The position numbers and the translations under genes are program-made. Shown piece after piece: positions 25,601-37,600 of a stretch of DNA of 64,000 bases. Under the pieces are notes generated by a model. The model saw only the letters and a list, made by a program, of their open reading frames with translations. It was not told the DNA's origin and ran no database searches. Source of the DNA: Apoda limacodes (Eukaryota > Arthropoda > Insecta > Lepidoptera > Limacodidae). The first letter of the stretch is position 1. Every line of letters begins with the position of its first letter. The DNA is taken from assembly GCA_946406115.1 (NCBI GenBank), contig OX291549.1, positions 22,157,901-22,221,900 on the forward strand. The letters run 5' to 3'.

Positions 25601-28600
25601 TGACACTAAAATTAAGGTATATTCATATTTGTTTTTGACCGACTTCAAAAAAGGAGGAGGTTCTCAGTTCGGATGTTTGTATTTTTTTTATGTATGTTCG
25701 GTCATAACTCCGTCTTATATAGAAGGATTTTCATAATTCTTTTTTATTTAAAAGGGTATACTTCCGATGTGGTCACATATTAATGTAGTAAATTTAAAAC
25801 TTAAATTTTTGGTCAAAAATAATAATTGGTGATAATTTGAAACTGGTGCAGCTCCTTTTTTGTTGATGATTGTATAAGATTATGTTATGAGCATCGATGT
25901 TTTAGTGTATGAGAAAAAAAAAAAATTCGTCAGTCAAAAATAAAAAAAAACCTTTTTAACAAAAAAAAAATAACCGTCTTCAAAAAGATGCACTAAAAAG
26001 GTAAAAAAATTACTTATTTTCAAAAGTCTGATCTAAATTACACTTTGAAGTTGGCGTCTGTGTACCTAAAGTTTATAACACACTTCACTTTAATGACACC
26101 AACCACCAACTTCACACTGTAATTCAGATAAGATTTTTGGAAATAAGTAATTGTTTTTATCTTTTTAGTGCATCTTTTTGAAGCCGGTTTTCTTTTTTAT
26201 TGTTAATTTTTTTTTAGCGTTATAGACAATCATCTGTAAACAAAGTTGCAGTATGAATGGTACCTATAGCGATTTAGGTCATTATTTTTTTTGGGAAAAG
26301 ATACTGGGTCCTGACACTATGTCCTTAGATGTCAGGGACTTTAATACTATTTGTATGGCAATAAAAAATACTTTTTATAAATGAAAATACAGTTAATTAT
26401 CTGGAATATTCTTTTACCGGACATTGCTAATAGACCTTAATTAATCAAAAAACTGACGACACACCAGATTAAATTTGTTAAATTAACTAAACGGTGTAAA
26501 AGCCATAGAGAATCGCATTGGTCTTGCAACAACGTCTCGTTGCATCAATTGTAGAATAAATGTACTGGATATACTCTACATGAGATAGGAGCGCCAAATT
26601 GTCCTCAATTGACAAATTAGGTTCTGGGGGCTATGATACCTACGTTGAATGGTTTAGTCACATACACTGGTACTAATACAGTAAATATTGCCTTTATGAC
26701 CTAAGGTTTGTTTTAGAAGTTTAACTACCATAAAATTAGTATCTGGTAACCACAACAACAAGCTATTAGACAATAGTATTTACTCGACCACAAAAACCGA
26801 AGAAGTCATTCTATGTGGTTTGAGTTTAGTTAGACGAAGTAATTGCTCACATGCTAGGAAACTTTATTAAACTACTAGCTTAGATAGATTTACATAAACT
26901 ATAAAATTACTCAATTAAACATACACTAAATATTTGGAAGAACTCATTGCCATAATTGTAGTATCTCAACCTCTAAAATATGTAAAAATGGTGTCTTTAG
27001 GGCATGAACGAGGAATTGCGTAAAACCGTAATTTTCTGTTTGTAATTTTATTGCGAAAATGTACCATTCCGGGGATTAACAGCCAACACAGCATGTCGTT
27101 GTCTTGTGCATTTGCTATACGGTAAGGTTCCATGTAAAAAAAGTGTCCCTCATGGAATCACCTCGGTTCTCTGTTTGTGTGCTAGTCGATTTATCTTGCT
27201 TTCCGTTTAACTGCCTATTTTAATTTGGCACAATTATTAAACATTTTAACTCTGATCAGTCATTTGACCAGTGTCTTAAATGTAAAATAAAAATTTATTT
27301 CCACATATTTTTTTGGTTATTTTAGGTTTTGTAGTTGAAATATTTATTACTACTAAATTACTGGTATACAATTTGATCTAGGTACATTGGCTATTACATC
27401 AAATTCTTCCGTATGTTATTAAGTTTGTTTATTTTATATCAAAGAAATCCTAAATTTTTTGTCCCATCCCAAACTTGGCTGTTATTATGTCTCCTGAATT
27501 GAATTTAAATTCGGAACTAGCTTGTGTAGGTCGTCAACGTGTTATGAATGACGAGAGTTTGCGTGGGATACAAATGTTCTACAATGACACCTGTTTTGTT
27601 TCAAATAAAAACAATACGTATTTCTGATGTTTTAAAAACACTATCACTAAGGTTATCTCCCTTTTGTATAACTATACTTTTGGCATGTATTCTTACTCAT
27701 TCACTAGAATACGTAACAGCTTTTTGCCTATTTATATCTGATTTACATTCAAGTAGTCCTAAAGTGTGAATTCAATAACTATGATAAATACGTCGGAGCA
27801 TAACAATGTAAGTCCGTCATTTGACCGACAGCCACTTGGCAAGTGAAAAATGACTTCTTGTTATGATAATGTTGTCAATTAAATTTAATGTAGTCTCAAA
27901 AAAATACTTGATTTTTTGCAACGCGGATGTTAACACTGAACTAAATATGGAACAGCAGAATATATAACACAAACAATGATGCATGTAAATATGAAACTCG
28001 CATATAATAATGCATATCGTTGGGTAATACTGAATTGAAAAATTTGTCCAAATATTTTACGAATTAAGTAATTTAAGCTAGGATACGACTTACGCAAAAT
28101 TTACTAAATTTTATTTTTTACTAGCAGATAAACATATAAATATTTTTTCTGTTGTATAAACAAGAATTATGTTTCTTTCTCTACATATCGCTGCGCCGTT
28201 TAAATTGAGTGTAAATAGAGTTAGACACATCTTTGTACATAATTCATTTGAACCAATAAAAAATGGTCTTTGCTTTAAAGGTCGAGCTAGTGCTATTAAA
28301 TGAATTATGCTATTCATAGACACTAATTATATATATGTTTGCAAGATCCTACGCGGAAAATCTATATTGAGAATAAACAATAAAATTGTGTGGCAATTCT
28401 ATAGCGTAATCATAATAATTACCTATGTTTAAATCATATTTCATTCGTAAATGTCTCTTGATACATGCCTGAGCCTGACGATATTAACTGATCTTGGAAT
28501 CTATATTACCCACAAGAAGTTATTCAGCGAACATTATATTATACCAGAACACTTGAAGTGATTTCCAAAGGTAACTAAGGGTGTGTTATGGATTGAGATG

Positions 28601-31600
28601 AGTCTGTTGTCCATGAATATCGTGAGTTATGATGGGTTGCCCACGCGCATTGCCAAGGTCGTCCGGTTGCGCAGTTGCCGCAGATTAATCATCATCCTTC
28701 GGACAATCAGTGCTGGACACTCGCGAAACAACGCCGGCCGGCTCCATCTCGGCGCTCGGTATATACTAAAGGAGCTAATATATCAGTGATTTTCATATTG
28801 ATTTCATGAGTACCTACTACTTTAAAAATATTTCTAAATTGTTTTGAGATTTTGTTTCGTTTTGGTTTAAATAAATCCAAATCTTTTGAATCCTTTGCAT
28901 CACTTCTTTTTTAATTCTCATCTCAGTCAGGCAAGTTATTCATAGATATTTAAATCAGTTATTAATAGATATTTTTTGGAGAACTATTGTATTTATTACT
29001 GGTTGTTTTAGTGTTTAGTACACGGTTACTATTCTATGATTTTTGTCATTTTCGATATTCGCTGAAACACCCGTCAGTTTGTTACGTATTTATCTAAAAT
29101 ACCTCTCGTCTTATAACCTCTAATTATTATTGAAGTCAATAATAATTTAATTTAAATCTTTTCTTAAAATCAAGATTTCCAAACATTATCAGCTATCGTA
29201 ATAGGCGAGCCTACTCAAACTCAAATTTGTTGTGTTGTAGTACCATGCCCATGCCTCGAGATCTTCCAGTGGGTGTTGCCACGTCACTGACTTTATTTTA
29301 AATTTATCGATCTCTGCCTAATCTGAATTGTAAACAGTCATAATCGTGTTTCATTCGTGAATAATGCCGTTCATTTTACATATTATGATAATGTGCAGTT
29401 TATTTTGATTCATACCATCTGTGAAAAGTTTAAATGTCCTACAGTTGTCTATTTATGTTATCTTTGTAAGCATGTATTTAGTTTTTTTGCTTTAAATGTT
29501 TTTTGTTTTTATTTTCTTAGACGGCAGTTCGTCGGATATTGTGAGGAAGCTGAGTGACGACTTGTCTAGGAAACATTTATCAGGTAAATAAGTTATTATA
29601 TTGCAGATGTTCTTTAATAGTATATTATATCATTGCATGACGATAGTCTTAGCGAGAATGATACATGCTTACTATTATATCTAGTTATTGTTCAAAAATC
29701 ATAATATCCACATATATTGCGTTTCTTGTAAATAACACTCATTTATCCTTCTATTTTCTTTCGCAATGTCACGCTTCTATTCGCACCTTGCGGAGCAGAC
29801 CTAATTGAAGCGGAAGAAGACGAAGTGACCAGCAGTCTGCCGGATAGACCGCGGTATCATCGCAAGGCATCTAGTGAGTTTCTCCATCCTTACTAATTAA
29901 TTAATCAATCATGAGGTGGTGGAAGTATGCTATGCTGAAGTTTTTATTCTTGATTGTAAATGAAACGGATTTCAAGCCAAAAAGAAAGAATCTACATGTT
30001 ACGTACATATATATATAGGTCATTAATATTTACGTCCGTCAACATAGTTTTGCGCATGTTTAAAACTAAACACTAATATAATATTTTCCTGATTAAATTA
30101 ATGTCTTTCAGACTTACATTTTTTTGATTTTTCTTAGTAAAAATCTTAACGTATCTTTTTATTCCAAGTTATCGGAGTTGATCCCTCGGTATAAGATAAC
30201 GATAAATAATAAAATAATCCCATTTACCTTGATAACGCTAACAATTACAAAAACAATGAAACGGCTATTATTAACTAAAAACACAGTATATTTTTTACTT
30301 CGATCTACGTAATATGATAAGATAATGTTTAAAACAAATGTAGTCACTTTATCATACGTTCGTGCATGTGTTAGATCAGTGGCTAATGTGTATGTTTTCA
30401 TATGTGTTAGTTTAGTGGCTAATGTATGTGTGTGTGGCTTATGTGTGGTCGCAGCAAGCAGCACGTTCAGCATTACCTCCATGGATGCACTTTGGGAGAA
30501 GCACGCGCGTCGCCTCAGCGAGGCTGGCCTTAGAAGGTCCTCAGGTTAGTTCACTATATCGTCTTCCATAGTTCTTCCAATATACGAGTGCTCATCAATT
30601 TTGCTTTTTTGGTATTATAACATTTATACTATAGCAATAAGTGCTATATATAAATGAAAATTAATGCCTTATTATATTTATGTATTGTCGCTCATTTAAT
30701 ACAGCATATGTATTGCTGTATTTTGTGGCAAGCGCTCTCGTTATTTGAAAGAACTGTACCATTCTCTCAGGCAGAATATATCCCACAGTAACTTGCGATT
30801 TTACATTTTTTTTGTTTTTATTACTTCATTATTTTTACTGTGGGATTATTTTGATTTTACACATTGTGATATTGTTAGTCTATGCTTACATGTTGCATGG
30901 TTTTGTATGTTTCGTATATCATGCCAACACTACCTCTTTTAAGTTTTTATTATTGCATTTCGCCGGTGATAGTACTTTTCATCTGCATTTTATTTTTAGT
31001 TGTCACACGTAAGCATGAATTTTGGTAAAATATTGAACATGGTTATATTTTCATGTCAAGTGCAGTTGCTTGATCACGAATAAAGCGAAAGCTCGCGAAG
31101 ATACGAAGTGATATGCAAGTATAAACACAAATAGTCCGACGGTCGTTGCACTTGCATATAACGGTATTAAAGTCGTGTGCGCTTTATAGCTGCTTTCAAA
31201 ATAGGATTGGCCATTAGGATATGCTTATGCATATCTAATCTTTAATAAATAAAAGGACATGCCTTCTTTAAAATCACAATTCAATTAAAAACTGAATAAT
31301 ATGTAGATTAATAATACAATATAGTCTCAATTTAATGGTGTAAACAGTTAAGTTTATAGATTTTTTTTATGCTGAATAATTAAGAAATGTCTGTAGCCTG
31401 AATAGCTCTTTTTTAAGTGTACGGTTTTCGTCATATTATTAACAAAGGTACTTGTTAATCATATTTAGTAGAATGTTATAACTTACTAAAGTCATCTTTA
31501 AGAAATAGAAACCACAGTAATTCTAAAATAAGCCATAAAATGCTCATACGAATAAACAAATAAATAATAAATATTTTTTTTGCACACTACACACAGCGCC

Positions 31601-34600
31601 GTCTGGCCCCAAAGTAAGCAAAGCTTGTGTTATGGGTACCAGACAGCGGATACAAAAACATATGCATTACTTTTTTTTTGTTAATACACAATACACCCAG
31701 ACTCACAAATGTTTGTTACATAAATATTTGTCCAGTGCGGGAATCGAACCCACACCCTCTGCACAGCAGCCTGTCACACTACCAACTAGGCTGTGAGGGT
31801 GTCGAAGTTACGTAGCCGAATACGAAGTTTAAAGATCTCTATAGCGACAATAAATCTGAAATTATTGATCTTTATAACAAGGTTTACAATAAGCTTATAT
31901 ACCGAATTATGTTAAGAAAGGCTTTTAAAAACATCCGCTTAAAAAGCGTGACTGTTATATTGATAAATCACTAAAAATTTTCAGACCACAGTGTGGTATT
32001 GACTGAGGACACTGACAGCTTCATTATCGGCGAGCGCGTGTGGGTGGGTGGCACCAAACCTGGTCAGATCGCGTACATCGGAGAGACACAGTTCGCGCCC
32101 GGAGAGTGGGCCGGCATCGTACTTGACGATCCTATCGGTTAGTATGAAAATGAAATTATCTGTCCAACTGTAAGCTCCAGGTTCTTAGACCTTTCAAACA
32201 ACTTAGTTGTCTGGGTCTTACACGCGGTAACCAAACTCGTTTGTAATTTTGGTTCATGATGATTAGGCCAAGTTGCCTCCAACAGTCAATTGGTAAACCA
32301 AATGGTAAATGATTTTTGCGTGTCAGACCGAAAACTAAAATTTAATGAGTTTATAACGTGACAGTCATAAAATTGTCAAAACAAATATTTACATTCTTGG
32401 TTTTTCCATTATCAATCAAAAGGAAGTTAACAGTTCTTTCTAGTATTTCTTTGTATCGAAAATACAATAGAAAAAATATATATTAACTCATATTTAAGTT
32501 AAGCCTCGCTCGAGTCGGTCGAAGTACCTACTTAGAATTTTCCAAATAATATTTATTGTTTTTTATGAGTTCAATCAAGACTGTGAAGAAGCTCGGAGTG
32601 AACTTTTGTTTAAAATTATAAGACGTAGATTTGTAAAAATTATACTATACACATCGACACATATCTATCGCTAATTTTGAAATAGTTTGATTGGTTAGTG
32701 CCTAAAATTTTTAGGGTTTATTATAATAGGCCATGACTTTACATAAATGATCTCCAGATAAGAACCTAGCAAAAGAATAATTGTTATGTTGATATATTCT
32801 GTGTCCATAGGTAAAAACGACGGATCAGTAGCTGGTGTACGTTACTTCCAATGTTCGGAGAAGCGCGGCGTGTTCTCACGCCTGACACGACTGACACGCG
32901 TGCCGCTACCGTCGCATACGCCGCACGACGCGTCTCCTGTCTCGGACGCAGGAAGCGTATTCGAGCGGCCGCCCTCCTCAGCGAGACACCGTCGAACACT
33001 TTCGCCAAATGGAAGCGTGCGCAGCATACTCAGCAGCAAAATGAGTAAGACACATTATTTAAAGCTTGATAAGAGTGTCCAAAGTTCAATCTCTAGAACA
33101 TCCGGAAATCATTTAGAAATAACACATTTAATCACAAAAGAGCAATTTTTGTTTTTACCTTTTTGATAATGTCTATTATCCGATATAGCTAAGACACTCT
33201 TCTACTTACCACCGGTTGTGACATTTTGATATAAAAGATAAATAATCCAGTTTCCATATCTGAGAATAGCAGAAAATTCTGACGAATTTATATAATTAGT
33301 TCTAAATCAGCCAATAAAGTCAGCAAGAACTAATTCCAAAATGACTTAACCAACAATTATAAATTATTTGCCGCAGTGCTAAATGTTGTTACGAACCTTC
33401 GTTCGTCCTCACTGTTGGGGCATCGGCCTACCCCCACAAACTTTGGACGCTTAGTCCACCAATTGGGCATTGTACAGATTGGTGGATTTAACATACGTCT
33501 TTTAAATCTCTTTTCTCGATTCTTTTCTTCCGATGTTTTCCATTACTACAATACATTCAGCATTTCACCCACCAATGTTCTAAAAACTCGCGCTAAAATT
33601 AAGCCACCACTAACCCTAGTAAAATATATCGACACAGATAAAATAAATTGTCTTCAATTTTCAGATGCATCTATCTCTACAACAAACAGTGGAGACCTCC
33701 GAATGGGCGACCGTGTCATAGTTTCAAGCAGCCGCGGTAGTAAAGCCGGCACCTTACGCTACGTCGGCATTACTGATTTCGCTTCTGGGATTTGGGCGGG
33801 CGTAGAGCTCGATGACCCGCTTGGAAAGAATGATGGCTCCGTCGATGGCAAGAGGTGGGACCATTTTTCTTCTTCATTTCATCAATTTATCTATTGATAA
33901 ATTTACGTGAATAATGAATCTTGGGGTTTTTTGTAGGTACTTCGAATGCGCTCCTCGATTCGGGCTTTTCGCGCCCATTGCTAAAGTGTCCCGATCACCG
34001 TCAAATAGAAAGCCGGGAGTGTGTGCGATCCATAGCAACGGTCGCGCGACTCCATTGCGTCGGTCAAACTCGCGCGATTCGCTGACGTCGTTGGGAACGT
34101 CGATAGCGTCATCGCGTGGCGTGCGGCTCGGAGTGACGTCACTTAGCGCTCAGGTAGGCTAGCCCCGCGCGCGCTCGGCCCCGCCCCCCGCACGCACCTC
34201 CCCCCGGCCCCCTCAAAAGTTCCGCCCGCACCGCTCCGCACCAACTCTTCTCGACAAAACCCTTATAATTAAACATGTCGACTATGACCGGTGCGCCATC
34301 ATAGCTGTGCCTCAACCAAGAGTTTACTACGATATCGTTCAGAAAAATAAAAGTAAAGAACTGATCCCTCGTCGATGGACGAGCGAGACGTTGCCTAAAT
34401 CTTGGCGATGCTCTGAGAGTGTGCTAAGCTTCGATTCGTCTTCGGACGTATCGAGGCGAAGTGAGCGCAGCGGAACGGGATTGGTTACCAGAAGGGGGGG
34501 TAGTGATTTAGGTATTAGAAGGGGAGGAAGCGAGGTGGTGCGGTGGGGAGGGAGACCGGCCGCCGTGACGAGGGCCAGCCCCGGGGGCGCCGAGATGTTC

Positions 34601-37600
34601 TTACAAATGTCGCCGCCGACCTCCCACTTTTCGGGCTTCGGGAAAAGCTATCATTTCTCTTGCGTGTCGCCCTTCAATTTCACCTACCCTCATATCGTGT
34701 ACATTTAAATATATTTTCGATACATAATTCGAGTTTTCGTATCAGGTCGTCTGTAGCGACCAGCTTTTACCACTCAGTGCTAAAAGGGTGATAGTTTTTG
34801 CACATACTTATGCAATTTGTCAACAATCGAATATTCTGATCTGAGTCCATATGTATTGTTTCCTTCATTCATACCTACCCACCAAATTATATATATATAT
34901 ATATTCTAAGTACGTAAGTAGAAGTATGTTTTATGAAGATTTACTCTCATTGGAAATGGTTCCTTTCTCATCCTCGCTATTATGCTTTTTTATTTTTTAT
35001 AAGTACTTACTTTACATACGTTGATGGGTGAATCAGGTAAAATGTTTAATTTGGAAGGGGGACATGCACTAGTTATGATATGTAGATTACGCTTAATTGT
35101 TTGCATGAGAAATGTTTTTTTAGTATTTTTATTTGTCTTGTAGTTGGCACCCCCTTGGCTTGGCCCTAGTGTTTAGTTTATTTACACTACATTTATATTC
35201 GTTTTCGATTCCTTTTTTTATGCTTCAATGTTAAGAGAATGCGATTCGAAGCGCCTCTCAGCGTTCATACAAATGAATTTCTCACTTAGTTTTGGCACTC
35301 GCTGATCAAACACCACAAAATTTTGAAGACTTGTTCTAGTAATAAATATCTGCAGTGTGCCAGTTTTCTATTGAATTTTACAGTTCAAAAGTTATACAGA
35401 ATTCTAGTTTTTCATAAAAATGGTTTTAAAAAAGATTTCTATTTAATAAAAAACGGGTGCGTCGCACGACGTACCGCAAAAGTGAGAACTGAGAGCGAGA
35501 GAGGCAGCGGCTATACGCGCGCGCCTATCCGACCCTCTTCCCCTTCCCCGCCGCGCCGTTTCCCCTCGAGCGTTGTTCTGACGTACGGGCGTACGTTCAA
35601 CGAAATAGGTCCCCAACAAGCGTGCGCAATAAAGTGCTCACTTTAAAAACATTTTACAAGACTTTGGAAAACCACAGACATTGGTTTTCGGCTTCGGATT
35701 ATGAATAAGAAATTTCACAGTGATTTTTTTTTTTTTTTTTTTTTTATACCACTAAGGTGGCAAACAAGCTTACGGCCCGCCTGATGGTAAGCGGTCACCG
35801 TAGCCTATGGACGCTTGCAACACCAGGGGTATCACTTGCGCGTTGCCGACCCTTCAGAAATCTAATAACTTCTTTCTTGAAGAACTCCATACTGTAGTCC
35901 TTGCAGAAAACCTTGGCAGGGAGCTCATTCCACAACTTAAGCGTTCGCGGGAGGAAGTTTCTCTGAAACCGCACTGTACGGATACTGATTGATCAGAACA
36001 TGTAAAAACTAATTAGAAATTCGTTTGTATGAAGCCCACTGTGAGGCGCCGCGAATAGTAACTTCTTAAGTAAGCTGTAATAATGAATCGAAAACAACAT
36101 TAGTCATCTACCTGCAAAAGAAATTTCATGCATTTCTGTATACTTTCCTATTTAGAGGTATTTTAGAAGACTGCTATAGATATCTCATAATCATATTTTT
36201 CTATGATTTTAGGCTGTGATTATTATCTATTTCAGATAGTATGCAATTTCAATTATACTATTTATATGTATAGTATTGTACATATGTATTTATAGTGTGT
36301 ATTAACAATATGTTTTTTTTGCCAATAATCACACTAATCAATATATTACAGTAGGCATGGTGTTGCGACGTGAAATAAAAAATAGAAGCCAGAATGAGAT
36401 TATTGCAGATCTATTTGAAAATAAAAAAATATTGTTTTTTTTTTAGTTTTCGTAATAGTTCATTTTTTTTATTTTTGAATCAAGTTCCTAAAGATAATTA
36501 CTTTAATAAGCTTATAAATCTGCAGAAATCCAATTCATGGTCAAAAGTTCAATAAACACTTTGTTTTTACTTTTCATTGAACCGCAGGACAACGTACCTT
36601 AGATTCCTTACACGCAATATTGTGATTGTGATTTTATAGAGCTTTATTCTTTGCCATTTTTTTGTTTTATTTTCCATTCTTGGTTTACAATGCATCTGCA
36701 GTTTATTTTGAGATGCATCTGCAATACGAATTGGAGATGAATTGTAAACAAGAGTTGCCACTGAATAAGTCTTGTTTTGTCCCATCATTGTATTATATCA
36801 AGACGATCCTTTGGTGGGATCTAATGAGACCATAAATTAAGCTGTTTTTAAAAACATTGTAAACTGAACACTTGCAAAATGATCTGATTTTGTGGTCTAG
36901 TTTGTTGGTACAATAAAAGAATTATTTACGAGATTACAATAGTAAAAAAAGCGTGCTTTTCACAGAGTTGCGTTCGAAATCTTCATGTTACAACACCACG
37001 GTGTAGCTACATTAATCCCGTTAATATCCGAACGAATCAGTTATTGAATTGTGATAGTGTTTTCACCTGAGGTTAATTCCGATCGAGCTAATTTTTGAAC
37101 GATACTAAGGTTAAAATACAAACGGCTCCTGTTATGGGGAAAGTTACGTCCTATATCTCTCGCATTAGAACGCATGTAATACGGGTCGATTCATGTGAGC
37201 GAAAGACAACACCGTTTTTTGTACGAATGGGATGGAACGATAATCTAATGATGAATACCAATGGTTCCACTGATATTAAGTAAAAATTACCCACTATTAA
37301 TTAATTTCTTTTAGAAATCTAAGATTGATTTATGAATAAATGATAAATTTTTATTTGGATAAGCAAATATAGTGGCTGTGAATAACGCAACGTATGAGAT
37401 TGTTGAATTTTAATTCGCCAAGAAGGTTATTGAAACGAAAACCCAAAAGAATTCAATCAATTTATAAAAATTGCTTTATTAGGAAGTAGGGCCGTTTAAA
37501 GTATTCGATTATAAAATTGTAGCGGCGGCAAAGAGGAGATATCCTGCCAGGCGAGGTGTTATGCCTGGGGACCGCCGTGGTCCACTTAACTTGCGCTTCG

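Larger units (their letters stand above)
4660..29520 (+). other. Intron 1 of CLIP-190 (24.9 kb)
   Basis: Runs from GTAAGT to TTTTCTTAG. It is filled with the MITEs, SINEs, LINE copies and satellite-like pieces listed separately. No second host gene was found in it on either strand. Confidence 0.6.

Noticed and set aside
28598..28621. ATG followed by eight codons and GTGAGT as an alternative first exon
   Set aside because: It would leave phase 0, while exon 2 needs phase 1, so the joined frame would break.
33376..33664. Upstream extension of the exon 7 frame as its own start
   Set aside because: The stretch is intronic, AT-rich, and the joined frame from exon 6 enters at 33665 through a good acceptor.
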